Source of the DNA: Nannochloropsis salina CCMP1776
Lineage: Eukaryota; Sar; Eustigmatophyceae; Eustigmatales; Monodopsidaceae
DNA length: 64,000 nt
Assembly (NCBI GenBank): GCA_004565275.1
Contig: SDOX01000010.1
Coordinates: 815,446-879,445, forward strand
Direction: 5' to 3'
Part shown: positions 53,401 to 62,747 of the stretch, piece by piece
Numbering within the stretch: position 1 is the first letter of the stretch
How the letters are laid out: each line of letters starts with the position of its first letter
Made by a program: the position numbers and the translations under genes
The notes under the pieces: model-generated
What the model was told of the DNA's origin: nothing
Databases searched by the model: none
The model's input: the letters and a program-made list of their open reading frames with translations, nothing else

Positions 53401-53777
53401 CAAGCGGAAGAGGCCGCACTCGCATTGCTGATGCTAAAAGCGCTACTCCTCCCCCCTGCCAGCGTGGGTGGGGCCGCAGGACCTACTGAGACTACTCCCA
53501 CCCTCTCCCCGATATGGCTGACTTGAGCGCCCAGGGCGCCCAAAGTTGAGGCTTGACGTGGGAGTTTCGGGCACTTGAAGTTTAGAGACCGCGTTCTCCG
53601 GACTTCTTCCAAATCGGGAAAGCAAATATTGATAAGATCGTTGTGATGTGGCAACTTTCTAGCGCATGAATCCGCTGCAGAGACAGGAGGGTATTCATAA
53701 GGTATGGCGCCTTGGCGTCCTTGCTGGACAGTTATCAGATAGAACTTGTCAAAAATACGAAGAGACTGCCCAGCCAT
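50475..53777 (-). CDS. DENN-domain protein with ENTH/ANTH-like region
   Basis: 1100 aa intronless, starting at MAGQSL. The first part is a tripartite DENN domain: uDENN (about 1-180, opening IFDKFYLITV), cDENN (about 230-370, with the typical LMLLSAMLCERRVCFVA and LLYPFTWQHDFLPVLP, then YADLDLGNL) and dDENN (about 480-570, with LRDALLGFFVNIVGDV and a YIGSRG block). DENN proteins are Rab guanine-nucleotide exchange factors in membrane traffic. After it, about 605-780, comes an all-helical block (IKKVLKAQ, LPSILRTVWARLGD, KHAHRSLVLLRELLLYGPE, VVRDVAHDLLFLLLDG) that resembles ENTH/ANTH domains of epsin and AP180, which bind phosphoinositides and clathrin coats. The tail is Pro/Ser-rich with DSQWEAFP-like adaptor-style motifs. 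DENN is confident; the ENTH assignment is from the helix pattern and needs a profile search. It converges on the lyase gene. Confidence 0.82.
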   Translation of the reverse strand: MAGQSLRIFDKFYLITVQQGRQGAIPYEYPPVSAADSCARKLPHHNDLINICFPDLEEVRRTRSLNFKCPKLPRQASTLGALGAQVSHIGERVGVVSVGPAAPPTLAGGRSSAFSISNASAASSAWAGASIVTESSSGDNFRAELYCFSIGDPEDERTHGFVYRCLPSGFGMRYDVGKRYPECLCFLTRHANARPIVQHVLQHVHALRLLFTPVDRIESVLRDLYHAALPSPGEVLSLKLCPIGAEQAARAHRHTGAAEGEVPSGDALAVVYLFQQFKPKAFLMLLSAMLCERRVCFVASETDMLLACTQAALGLLYPFTWQHDFLPVLPPSLLSRAAAPRPIVFGLRRQHLPLLRRSLLHDDLLYADLDLGNLSGSDAVPAPDIYVLPNTSQVVQAAQKLGVEAAKAAERIDKAISKGVAFLQKYTGQPSGRESEEPRPDAANLLSWELSLQGQTRASNPIAWPSYGGGGEGGGGQRGGRVAAVKTAVDKSLVQEEQQLRDALLGFFVNIVGDVSTYLRLDRSGKLVLDRDFYIGSRGLMGDGPHLSNFLLELVQSQAFERLAETRKVQMAVEMGASRAEQGGGRMEGGVGPFFRCVETVRARGETFSTSNIKKVLKAQSQQQAAVPANQQGLLAEAEQTSGRWTVFHDLVLQLTSNSSHNILPGEAERMMQQVLEDAYSSTLLPSILRTVWARLGDCKGSKWKHAHRSLVLLRELLLYGPEATFSVALSQVTIVRALLQYKGGGLGGSAQTSVVRDVAHDLLFLLLDGRRFMLERAVHWAGEKKVEGPAVILNASHAFNSSFADLHHALAPPALASKEAYSYASFSSLSPIVPAKKSLAVPVDLLSSNSALAGNEKDDLMPLTEAPAFRTGGPIEHANNTEQSVGPRQGPIPELFPLKKAAANLPQDELPPPGEGPPRKPQWEVLSPNAASGALSSASTSSSSSLSSAAPPDSQWEAFPQTFAADLAINVQQPGQQMPPPKPARPIQLPSDALPPIQPMLLPSVTDRQPQLSSQGDSRSVGNPFLTNATGLPMSGCRAGSTLGAGGRSLSPTSGMRGVTIGAKSGGNTAIGKGVRIQGSIEAFGSVCDPFAEIEKSSM

Positions 53778-54235
53778 ACCGCTAAGGGAGGAAAGACCAG
53801 GATGTAGCACGTTTTAAAATATAAAGTGCCTTCCAATCCGCACCCTGTAGAAAAAAAAGCGGAAATAAATGTCATGCAACTGACGAGAAGGGTCTCGCAC
53901 TGGAGAAAGGTGGGGTCTGATAGTTGTCCAGTCGGGACGATTGAAGCGATGTCGAGCATACTAAATAAGAGGAATGAAGGTGATACAGCTTCAAGCGTTG
54001 CCAAGGATGGCCAAAGTCGGACCAAAAGTCGTTTGACACGCCATAGGACGGGCGCAGGGCCCAAGACGGCCCTGGCTGGGGCAATGGTAGGGCTTCTCCA
54101 GCAACGGATCAACGGATGTTCTTCGACCTCTTCGTGTTCGGAAAAAATGCAAGTTTCACTATTTCTCGGAAAACATTGGTATAAAATGTCGAAAATATTT
54201 AACTATGTTAATAAGACGGATTATTGCGTGCGACT
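53778..54235. other. Intergenic region between DENN and kinase genes
   Basis: About 460 bp between two minus-strand genes. An open frame crosses part of it on each strand, without family motifs. Confidence 0.45.
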
Positions 54236-55444
54236 TTAAGCATCGAGTACATCTGTGATGCTCTGGATAACTCGTGTCGCCCATCCAGTTGAAGACATCT
54301 CCTTCTCAACCATAATGCCATTGGGGACATCGTTCTCATCCGCCCTTCGAGTAGCTTTATCCAAAGTATCGCCTGTGGAAAGATGCCTCACAATGACGCG
54401 CTCCCGAGCCACCTCAGTAGGACATGTTAGAACCCAGCGAGCATCGAAGAGCCCTTTGAGCTCACACCAAGGACTTGATGATAGAGACAAATAATTTCCT
54501 TCAACGATCACTACTTCTTGTGACGGTGTAAGCTGTACTCATATAGACCAAAATTTGTGGAAAAGGCAATCATAATTTGAAGTTGTAAAACAATTACTTT
54601 GATAAGGAGATTATGGCGAAATATCCTTCAAGAGAGAAGGTTCACGCAAACAAAAAAGATTGTCATGATTATACTAATCCAGATTTACACAGTGTCTTTC
54701 ACAGCTATACTTAAAGAGCTATTGGTCATAGATTAACGTGTTTCTCAAAGCTCCCCCGTTAAAGTTCCTTTCACACACCTCCCTCGTGGCCTTACTTGGA
54801 TCTGGTCCTCAAGCGGATCCCCGTAATGGTGGTCAAAAGATGGGAACGATCCCATTGATGTTCGACGTGCGTTAGTCAAATCTCGGACAAATTTGACAGC
54901 CTTGATGCGTTTTATGGAAAAATCAGAAAGATGGCAAAGTCAATATCGAACATGGGTGTATCACGAATCACACGGTAGGATTGCAAAAAAAATGCCATCG
55001 ATTCAAAAAAAGGTCATCGATTTGAGTACAAAATGAGCACGATAGGGCATGCTGCCTTTTAAGCACTTTGGGTGTCACGCACGTGAAATCGTATGCGACC
55101 CATTCAACAATCGTAGCACGTACATTAAAAGTCCAAGGCGCCCCGCGCCGGGCGTGCATTTCCTGTGCATCAGGCATAGAATCCAGCTCGTGTTTATAAA
55201 AATGGTAGCCATCCATAGGAATGACTACAGTCGAGATTCCTTTATCATTGAGTCGCCGGGCAACCTCCTGGGTCAAAGTTGACTTTCCCGACGCCGGTGC
55301 CCCGCAAACACCAATCCAGTGAAGCTGAGATGTCGCCTCCGATGCATTTCCAGTGGAGGATGGTGGCAATCTCCTGATCCTAAGAGCCTCATCTACTTCC
55401 TCGATGAGGTCTGTGTATATTTTTTCCCTTTTTAGGGGGGGCAC
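54236..55444 (-). CDS. P-loop kinase of the uridine kinase/pantothenate kinase-like group; 5' end unresolved
   Basis: Coding exons 55444-55124, 54900-54796 and 54532-54236 (introns 223 and 263 nt, GT-AG) give at least 240 aa. Motifs: Walker A GVCGAPASGKST, VIPMDGYHFYKHEL with the catalytic Asp, ARRGAPWTFN, PSFDHHYGDPLEDQI (restored by the joins), VVIVEGNYLSLSS and CPTEVARERVIVRHLSTG. This pattern fits nucleoside-kinase-like proteins related to yeast YFH7 and bacterial fructose/pantothenate-type kinases that phosphorylate a small alcohol; the substrate cannot be read from the sequence. No in-frame ATG lies upstream of the first recognised motif before a stop, so a first exon must lie further upstream (the sequence AAAAAG or ACACAG before 55410 could be an acceptor), or a non-ATG start is used. 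Coordinates at that end are therefore minimal. It is divergent from the dehydratase gene. Confidence 0.78.
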
Positions 55445-55937
55445 GCGCTTACATGAGGGAAATAGGGAAATCGAGTAAAGTCGCTATTGTTTGCACCTAC
55501 ATGGTGGATACTTGATCTCCTTATATAACCTGTATTTTAATCATGAAATAGAATGCTAGTCATTCAATGCTTTGTAGCCTTTGAGAGGGATGAAAACGCT
55601 CCAGGAGCTTGTGCGGCTCGACGAGAAGAGGCATGCCACCGTATTTTGCGCGAAGGGTGTCTATATGTGTGGTCGACTCAAGTAATTGCGGTCGACAATT
55701 CCTTACCTGCCGTTCACGGATGCCAACCCATGATACCTTCGGCCTTGCTCTGTTCTTATAGACCACGATGACGACGTCTAATATGCTTGATTATGAGTAT
55801 CAACAAGACAAAACATAGCTTGAAATTTCCTTTCCTGTTAACCACACGCTGCAAGTTGACGTTGCTGCTCTCCCAAATATCGACGATACGGAAAATGTTG
55901 CCCACTTTACCTCATGCTACACTCTCCACAGTGACAG
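55445..55937. other. Upstream region between kinase and dihydroxy-acid dehydratase genes
   Basis: About 490 bp between divergent genes; probably contains the missing first exon of the kinase as well as both promoters. I could not place that exon. Confidence 0.4.
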
Positions 55938-57788
55938 ATGAGATCTAACTCAGCTCTTCTTGCTATACTTGGAGCATTCGCCTGGGACATCTGTTGCACT
56001 CAGGCATGGATTCTCCCTCAGCATCGCCTCGCCACCTCCTCCCAACTTGTCTTGCAGCGGACCTCCCGCCAATTGATGATGGCGGCAGGTGCTGATGGAG
56101 GTGAACATGTTCTGAATAAGTTCAGTCGGACCATCACACAGCCCAAAAGCCAGGGTGCTTCGCAGGCCATGCTTTACGCCACGGGACTTGAGCCGGAGGA
56201 TATGGTCAAGCCGCAGGTTGGCATTTCAAGCGTCTGGTTCGAGGGAAACCCTTGCAACATGCATTTGTTGGGTCTGGCAGAGCACGTGAAAAAAGGAGTG
56301 GTTGCGTCGGGAATGGTGGGGTATAGATTCAACACCATCGGTGTCAGTGATGGCATCAGCATGGGTACGTCCGGTATGTCTTTTTCGTTGCAGTCGAGGG
56401 ATATTATCGCGGACTCCATTGAAACAGTAATGAGTGGGCAGTGGTACGACGCAAATATCGCTCTGCCAGGCTGTGATAAGAATATGCCAGGTTGTCTGAT
56501 TGCCATGGGCCGTCTAAACCGCCCCTCTATCATGGTCTACGGGGGAACCATCCGAGCCGGTTGCTCCCCCGGGCACGAGAAGCTGGACATTGTCTCGGCC
56601 TTTCAAGCGTATGGAGAGTACCAGTACGAGCGCATTGACGAAACTGAGCGGGCAGAGATCATCCGGAATGCATGCCCCGGGCCCGGGGCATGTGGCGGCA
56701 TGTATACCGCCAATACCATGGCGACGGCGGCGGAGGCGTTGGGTATGACACTGCCATATTCTTCCTCCACGCCCGCGGACGATCCGCTCAAGCAGGAAGA
56801 ATGCGAGCGTGCCGGTGCCGCCGTCCGCAATTTGCTGGAAAAGGACATCAAGCCGAGGGATATCATGACGCGGGCGGCCTTCGAGAACGCGATGGTAACG
56901 GTGATGGCGTTGGGGGGGTCGACCAATGCGGTCCTGCACCTGATTGCCATGGCGCGCGCTGTGGGCATTCCCTTGTCTCTGGACGACTTCCAAGCCTGCT
57001 CCGACCGCGTCCCGTTCATTGCAGACCTGAAACCGAGCGGGAAGTACGTGATGGAGGACGTGCAGAAGATCGGGGGGACGCCGGCGGTGATGAAATACCT
57101 GCTGGAGAAGGGTTTCTTGGACGGCTCCTGCATGACCGTGACGGGGAAGACCATGGCCGAGAACCTGAAAGACTTGCCTAGCCTGAGTGCTGGCCAGGAC
57201 GTGATCCTCCCGGTGGAGACTCCCATCAAGCCCACGGGTCACCTGCAGATCCTGTACGGCAACCTGGCGCCTGGGGGGAGCGTGGCCAAGATCACTGGCA
57301 AGGAAGGAGAGCGTTTCTCGGGCGTCGCCGCCGTGTTCGACTCGGAAGAAGACATGTTGGCGGCCTTGGAGCGCAAGGAGATCAAAGCGGGGATGGTGAT
57401 CGTCATCCGTTACGAAGGCCCCAAGGGCGGCCCAGGGATGCCAGAGATGCTGACCCCCACAAGCGCGATCATGGGGGCGGGGCTCGGGAAGGACGTGGCA
57501 TTGATCACAGACGGTCGCTTTTCGGGCGGCTCGCACGGCTTTGTGATTGGGCATGTCAGTCCCGAGGCGCAGGAAGGTGGGCCCATCGCCTTGATACAAG
57601 ACGGGGATCCCATCGTGATCGACGCGCATGCCGACCAACGCCGGATGGATCTCTTGATCTCAGACGAAGAGATGGCGAAACGAAAGGCGGCATGGAAACC
57701 GCGCCCGTACCCGGCCTCTCGTGGCACGTTATACAAGTACATCAAGAATGTGGCCTCCGCCTCCCAGGGGTGTGTGACAGATGAGTAA
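55938..57788 (+). CDS. Dihydroxy-acid dehydratase (IlvD/DHAD), plastid leader
   Basis: 616 aa intronless. A signal-like N-terminus (about 1-23, CTQA|WILPQ) with an aromatic residue after Ala suggests the plastid. The IlvD/Edd family is unmistakable: [42 protein letters not shown], the [14 protein letters not shown] block, [12 protein letters not shown], and near the end [18 protein letters not shown] and GHVSPEA. Cysteines in [13 protein letters not shown] and GACGG are the usual iron-sulfur ligands; three in these positions fit the [2Fe-2S] class. The enzyme dehydrates dihydroxyisovalerate and dihydroxymethylvalerate, the third step of valine and isoleucine synthesis. The length fits the family plus leader. 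The retroelement remnant begins within about 300 bp of its 3' end. Confidence 0.96.
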   Translation: MRSNSALLAILGAFAWDICCTQAWILPQHRLATSSQLVLQRTSRQLMMAAGADGGEHVLNKFSRTITQPKSQGASQAMLYATGLEPEDMVKPQVGISSVWFEGNPCNMHLLGLAEHVKKGVVASGMVGYRFNTIGVSDGISMGTSGMSFSLQSRDIIADSIETVMSGQWYDANIALPGCDKNMPGCLIAMGRLNRPSIMVYGGTIRAGCSPGHEKLDIVSAFQAYGEYQYERIDETERAEIIRNACPGPGACGGMYTANTMATAAEALGMTLPYSSSTPADDPLKQEECERAGAAVRNLLEKDIKPRDIMTRAAFENAMVTVMALGGSTNAVLHLIAMARAVGIPLSLDDFQACSDRVPFIADLKPSGKYVMEDVQKIGGTPAVMKYLLEKGFLDGSCMTVTGKTMAENLKDLPSLSAGQDVILPVETPIKPTGHLQILYGNLAPGGSVAKITGKEGERFSGVAAVFDSEEDMLAALERKEIKAGMVIVIRYEGPKGGPGMPEMLTPTSAIMGAGLGKDVALITDGRFSGGSHGFVIGHVSPEAQEGGPIALIQDGDPIVIDAHADQRRMDLLISDEEMAKRKAAWKPRPYPASRGTLYKYIKNVASASQGCVTDE

Positions 57789-58079
57789 TACGCACGCCGA
57801 ATGAATGACTCGGAGCAGCTTGCCTTGGATCAAATTCAAAGGTGGAGGAAAGAAGGGCGCAGAAGATCCGATGGTCCGTCCTTTCCGTTGAGACATGGCG
57901 GTAGAGTTTATCAAAGAACTAAAACACTTTTTGAGACCATAAAGGCCAAAGGTATTGGTGGCATCGACAATGCCTCTTCATCCGGGATGTGCTTTTATTT
58001 TGGCAGATTATACCTGTTCTTCCTTGTACATGCTGTGAAGTACCTTTAGTGGCAGGGGCATCTTGCCTGGGTGTAGTAA

Positions 58080-59700
58080 AGGGGGCCCGATACTTTATAG
58101 TGATGGAAATTTTGTCCGCTTATCACCAGGTAGAGGTCGAGCCGGATTCCGTGGAGAAGGCGGCTTTCGTGTGTAAATTTGGGCAATATGAGTTCCTCCG
58201 AGCTCCGTTCGGGATGCGAAATTTGCCGGGACTATAGAGCAGGCTAGCGGATATGGTCTTCAAAGGGCTGAAACTGGAAGATCCTGGCTGTCTTTTTCGA
58301 CGACATTCTGATTTTCATCTGGGAGTATCACGCTCTCGGCACGAATATCCATGAGGGCATTTGCAATCTGTAGGAGGTCACATCCAGAATCAGCGATTGT
58401 TTCAGCCCCAGTATCACTACTACCTGTTGGTCGACTATCCAAGTTCCGAGCTTTATTTCGATCTCCGCTACTCCCGAGGTTTCCGAAGCTCGGCCGTCGG
58501 CGCCGCCCGGCGTAACCTTTCCCTAACTCCACTCGGATTTGTTGTTTGATTCTATATTCTTTTCTCACCACTCGGCATCGATACAGTTTCGGTTTGCTCC
58601 TGTACCTAGGAGTGCTGCGACAGCCTGTGTACCGGCTAGCCCGACAGTGCCCTTTGCCGTCGAATGGCGTGTCAAGCCGTTGACACCTCACGCCATGCCA
58701 GACGAGCTGATGCCGAACGCGCCGAGGGCGGTCAAAGTCTGTGCGAGTGGAGGATAAGGGCACTTCCGAAGTACATGCTCCCATTCTCCACACCGGAAGG
58801 AAGTCCATGATTGTGGCTTGTCGTGACGTGGATTGTGAGGCCACAGTTGAGGGCTATCCCTACAGAACTACCTGGTGTCCATGAGGGGCCGTTGTCGCCC
58901 CTTTCGTCCATTGTCCGACATTCCCTGCATAGTTTTATCTTTTTTAACTTTATCTCCACTGCTCCTTTAAGCTGAATTGGGGCCTGACGCATCTCTTCGT
59001 TTGCGTTAGTGGCCGCTGCAACTCGATCGTCCATCGCATGGATTGCGGATTTCCTTGCTCCTGTCGAGTATAAGCTGCTGTCTTTCTTTTCCGCTCTAAT
59101 CAACGCGTGAAGGAACCTTGTGTTGAGGTTTGGCCTTCTTGCATGCTCAACGTCTCAATGAGAACGTTGACAGGAGGAGCCACCGCATTGACCAGCCTAT
59201 GGAGGTTGACAAAGAGCTCCTCATCCTGTTGCTGGACCTCCGGCCTTTGCCGGGCATCCGCTGAAGCCGAGTTGTATCGGTCTCCTAGCTCCGTCGGTTC
59301 CTTTTCCGGCAAGCGTCGCAGACTGTTAAGGGCTGCTTCCCCTTTCGCACGAGTTCGTCGGGCAAGCGTCGCAGACTGTTAAGGGCTGCTTCTCCTTCCG
59401 CACGAGTTCGTCGGGCAAGCGTCGCAGACTGTTAAGGGCTGCTTCTCCTTCCGCACGAGTTCGTCGGGAGCGCAATGCCGAAGCCAAACTCGGTGCGATG
59501 TCAGATATCGACTTCAGCACGCCGAATCCCTCTCCGCGTAGAGCCGTGAGAATCCACCTCTCTGCCTTTGCGTGTTCAAGTTACGCACCACTCTCTCCCA
59601 GAAGTTAGAGGGCTCCTGGAACTGTGACCGCAGGGTGACGCTTGAGAATGATGCGGTTTCCCTTCACGCTAAAGGTGGCCCATCGTCTCTCCGCAGCATT
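58080..59700. mobile_element. Remnant of a Ty3/gypsy-type retroelement, rearranged and broken
   Basis: A fossil LTR-retrotransposon region between the dehydratase and methyltransferase genes. A piece of reverse transcriptase is recognisable on the plus strand at about 58080-58340 (AYHQVEVEP, APFGMRN, FFDDILIF). A Gag-like part with a helical region and a zinc-knuckle-like stretch near 58760-58800, and possibly a protease-like DSG stretch, lie on the minus strand at about 58345-59600. Parts in opposite orientation show that the copy has been rearranged. Integrase, RNase H and terminal repeats were not recognised. It looks broken many times over and incapable of moving; the protein similarity of the reverse transcriptase piece is still easy to see, so the copy is old but not ancient. 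Exact ends are uncertain. Confidence 0.72.
59310..59468. repeat. Three tandem copies of a 53-bp unit
   Basis: The unit beginning CAAGCGTCGCAGACTGTTAA starts at 59310, 59363 and 59416, three full copies with exact 53-bp periodicity. The second and third are nearly identical, and the first differs at a few bases near its middle. It lies within the retroelement remnant. Because copies are so alike, the expansion is more recent than the decay around it. Confidence 0.95.
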
Positions 59701-59747
59701 ACTTCCCAGGGCGCACCCTGACTGTGTCTCAGCGGTTAAGAGTCGTG

Positions 59748-60740
59748 CTAGGCTGCACGAATATAGGTCACCTCGGTGTCGATGAGTTGGTGTGCGGCAA
59801 ATTCCTTCTCACTTGTGACCGGATTTCTCGTTGGAATACTAAAAGCCGATCGGTGCTCATGCAAAATCCCTTCCACCTGCAAGCGAACGACTGCTTGCTC
59901 CATATCTGTCAACGATGCGATGTAACTCTTGCTCAAGACCCGCTCCCAAGCCCTCTCCTTCGTGACGAGCATGTCTTGTTGGAAAAATCGAGTTGTCAGG
60001 GGTCCTGGGAAAAGCTGCTGCGCCTCTGGAAGGAGAAAGACCTCCTTCCAGTCCCCATGACGGTACTGGGGGATGTTGGTGTCGTACTTCTCATAGATAT
60101 CGCGCAAGGACGCCACCCAGGGGACGGATCGGCTCTCCATGTTCCAGAGCAAGGCCAAGAGGCCTCCAGGGCGAAGCACGCGGTGGATATCTCGAAGGGC
60201 GTCTAATGTGCTCATCCAATGGAACGCTTGGGCGATTGTCACGGCGTCGAAGGACTGATTACGGCAAGGGATCTTGTCTGCCGTACCTGGCAGGCATGGG
60301 ATCTCGGGAAGCTTTTGCTGAAAGACCTCTCGCATCGCCAACACCGGTTCCACAGCGACAACGTGAAATCCTCTGCGCTTGCTTATTGAGCAAGTAAATT
60401 TGCCACCGCCCGCTGCTAAATCCAGTACATTTGTAGTTTTTCCCAGATCTCTCTTGCTTAATCCGATAAGTTTTGCTACGTAGTTTACAGCCGCTGCAGG
60501 ATAAGATGGCCGGGTCCTCTCGTATCCCTCCGCCTGCTTTCGGAAGCCTGCAGCCGCAACATCGTGTATCTCGCGAATATGGACCCTTGGACTTATGAAC
60601 CCAACACGTGAGGTCAAATTTAATTCCAGCCGCCTTCTTCTTATTTTTAAAAAAAGCATGCTTGATGGCGAAGTAAATGGGAAAGAAAGGTAAGCAATAT
60701 GGTTGGAATCAATTTTACGCACCTTTTGTCTTTGAACCAT
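59748..60740 (-). CDS. Class I SAM-dependent methyltransferase
   Basis: 330 aa from the chosen ATG (MVQRQK). Rossmann methyltransferase motifs: VLDLAAGGGKFT (motif I, SAM glycine-rich loop), VVAVEPVLAMREVFQQKLP (acidic residue binding the SAM ribose), FDAVTIAQAFHWM (motif II) and HRVLRPGGLLALLWN (motif III). The start of the fold is recognisable at AAGFRKQAEGYERTRPSYP. The FHW in motif II and the order of motifs resemble the yeast Crg1/Tmt1-like small-molecule methyltransferases, but the substrate is unknown. The N-terminal 80 residues are not conserved; an ATG at 60659 would give a shorter protein, and a GTGCGT after MVQRQK could be a splice donor, so the 5' end is uncertain. It ends about 50 bp from the retroelement remnant. 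Confidence 0.8.
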   Translation of the reverse strand: MVQRQKVRKIDSNHIAYLSFPFTSPSSMLFLKIRRRRLELNLTSRVGFISPRVHIREIHDVAAAGFRKQAEGYERTRPSYPAAAVNYVAKLIGLSKRDLGKTTNVLDLAAGGGKFTCSISKRRGFHVVAVEPVLAMREVFQQKLPEIPCLPGTADKIPCRNQSFDAVTIAQAFHWMSTLDALRDIHRVLRPGGLLALLWNMESRSVPWVASLRDIYEKYDTNIPQYRHGDWKEVFLLPEAQQLFPGPLTTRFFQQDMLVTKERAWERVLSKSYIASLTDMEQAVVRLQVEGILHEHRSAFSIPTRNPVTSEKEFAAHQLIDTEVTYIRAA

Positions 60741-61094
60741 TCCATCCAGGCTATATTGCGAGTTTCTAGCAAAAATTGATCGTGTTATAAAATCGGTTGC
60801 TAAACAATCCACTTTTTATGTTTTCGAGCGGAAGTTTGGTCAGGCTGAAACAGTGAGAGGGTCACATTCCTTGTTTTGGCGATGCCGGCCATGGGGTTGA
60901 TGTCTTTTTACCTGAGATGGTCAAAACCTCACGTGCACGACTTCTTAACACCAGAGATTGTGCCGGGAGGTTTCATGAACTTTTGGTTCAATCACGGAAG
61001 AGTTTGATTGCGGGATTGATTTGATCGAAGTGACGTCTCAACCTCCCCACCTCCGTCAACCACTACCTCCTCACCCTCCACAGGTCCATATAGG
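60741..61094. other. Shared upstream region of divergent methyltransferase and ELP4 genes
   Basis: About 350 bp between divergent starts. No recognised element. Confidence 0.5.
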
Positions 61095-62444
61095 ATGGCG
61101 TCTTTGTCCTCTTTTAGGAGGATAGATCGACCAGTAACGACATCACTACAAAACAACAGTGATGTTTCTTTATCAATTCCTACAGTTCCACCAAGAGCAC
61201 CGGGCACGAAGCCTTGGATAAATGGCAACACCCTAATTTCGTCGGGGAACAGGGACCTGGACAGCGTCTTGGGGGGGGGAATATGCCTGGGCGCAGTGAC
61301 GCTTGTTGAAGAGGATCGCTTTTCGGATCATGCCTTGGTTTTATCGAAATATTTTCTTGCTCAGGGCGTAAGTGGAATGCATCAATGCCTGGTGATAGGT
61401 GCTGAGGGCAGTAAGGCGGCGCTTCAAAAGACTTTCGTTGTCCAGCTTCCATTTGATCTAACGTACAAAAAAAAACAGCAAGAGCGACAAGAGCGAGAAG
61501 ACAGACCATGTACAGGAGGAAGCGATCCATCGTCCGCTCTACCGACGAGGCCCCTGTCCACCTTCTCCAGGGAAATGGGCGACTCGTTGCCCTCGGTGGG
61601 GGGGCCGCGCCATGACCCCCTGAGCATCGCGTGGCAGTACCGGAAGTACATCAACACACCGACACCGCCCCCAAGAGGATCGGCTCCTACTACACCCGCT
61701 TCATCCTCATTTTGCAACAGCTACGACCTGAGCCGAGACATTCAGCCGGAAGTTCTGGCAGCGGCAGCGCCGCCGGTGGTGGTGGATGTGAGCGAAGAGG
61801 AAGAAGGGCAACCAGAGCCCTCCTCCGCATTCTCTTGCGTGTATCAGTCGGTGGCTGGTGCCATCAAGTCTCTTCCAGAGAACACTGTTCTTCGTGTGGT
61901 CATCAAGTCCTTTTTGACCAAGACGGGCGCCTGGGCGTCGGCCCACGAGGGAGAGCCCCTCCTCCTCCTCCACTCCCTGCGCCGGCTCATCCGCCATCAC
62001 CCTGTGGCCATTTTTGTGACCCTCCCCGCCCACCATATCCCACAGCGCCAGCGCCGACTCCTCGCGCGCGTGGCAGACACGGTCCTAGAGCTACAGTCCT
62101 TCGCTGGGCACCGGCATCGCACGGCCCCCGAGTTCGAGGCCTTCGCCGGCTTCCTCCATATCAAGGCACTGCAGCATCTGAATGCGTTGGCGCCTATCAG
62201 GGGGCCGTCCAACAAGCTCGGCGTGAAGCGGGACCGGCGAAAGCTGCACATTGAGCCGCTCCACCTCCCCCCCGAGGGAGTGCGGACCTTGACGGAGGAC
62301 GTGGAGATGCAGAAGCGGGGGAGGAGGAGGAAGGAGGAGGGAGGATGGGGACCGGGGGGAGAGGGGAAAACTGGCGGTCTAGTCCCGGGGATGATGTGTG
62401 CCACGAGCGGGCGGGGCGGGCATGGCGCGTCGCTCGACTTCTAG
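61095..62444 (+). CDS. ELP4: Elongator complex protein 4 (ELP4/PAXNEB)
   Basis: 449 aa intronless. The PAXNEB family is recognised from PWINGNTLISSGNRDLDSVLGGG, ICLGAVTLVEEDRFSDHALVLSKYFLAQG, and DPLSIAWQYRKY in the first half, and LRVVIKSFLTKTGAW, LLLLHSLRRLIRHHPVAIFVTLPAH and DTVLELQSFAG in the second. These form the RecA-like fold of ELP4, which with ELP5 and ELP6 makes the hexameric ring of the Elongator tRNA-modifying complex (wobble uridine modification). A family-typical FLHIKALQHLNAL follows. Low-complexity insertions (Gln/Glu/Arg near 130, Pro/Ser near 200) and an Arg/Gly-rich tail lengthen the protein. The start is the only ATG before the conserved block. Confidence 0.9.
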   Translation: MASLSSFRRIDRPVTTSLQNNSDVSLSIPTVPPRAPGTKPWINGNTLISSGNRDLDSVLGGGICLGAVTLVEEDRFSDHALVLSKYFLAQGVSGMHQCLVIGAEGSKAALQKTFVVQLPFDLTYKKKQQERQEREDRPCTGGSDPSSALPTRPLSTFSREMGDSLPSVGGPRHDPLSIAWQYRKYINTPTPPPRGSAPTTPASSSFCNSYDLSRDIQPEVLAAAAPPVVVDVSEEEEGQPEPSSAFSCVYQSVAGAIKSLPENTVLRVVIKSFLTKTGAWASAHEGEPLLLLHSLRRLIRHHPVAIFVTLPAHHIPQRQRRLLARVADTVLELQSFAGHRHRTAPEFEAFAGFLHIKALQHLNALAPIRGPSNKLGVKRDRRKLHIEPLHLPPEGVRTLTEDVEMQKRGRRRKEEGGWGPGGEGKTGGLVPGMMCATSGRGGHGASLDF

Positions 62445-62747
62445 AGAGAGGATCGACGCATGGGCACAGAGGAGAGAGGGGGGGGGGTCTTACGCTGCGG
62501 GCTTGAAAGGAAGGCAGAAGGTGACTTGCGGGTATGAATGTCAGGTGGTTTCTATTTTCTTGATCGCGTATTTTACACGAACCCCGCGCGGTATGCACGG
62601 TGTGTTCAGGTTCCCCCCTCTATGTCACACCGACTCCCTCTCCCAGCCCCCCGCACTCACACATTCGAAAACATTTGCCGGCTGCTGCTCATTGTCACGC
62701 AAACCCCTGGTTCTCCTCCCCCCCTCTCCTCGCCACCCAGGGCGACC
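62445..62747. other. Short intergenic region between convergent ELP4 and J-protein genes
   Basis: About 300 bp with both 3' UTRs; C/T-rich on the plus strand. No other feature. Confidence 0.5.

Noticed and set aside
56514-57638. 374-codon minus-strand frame over the dehydratase gene
   Set aside because: Antisense shadow of a strongly conserved enzyme; His/Arg-rich nonsense composition.
59310-59468. CRISPR array
   Set aside because: The three 53-bp units are contiguous with no unique spacers, and the sequence is eukaryotic nuclear DNA.
160-60740. A sulfur/SAM gene cluster (SAM carrier, CBS, MAT2B, methyltransferase)
   Set aside because: The four genes are spread over 60 kb on both strands with unrelated genes between; chance is enough.
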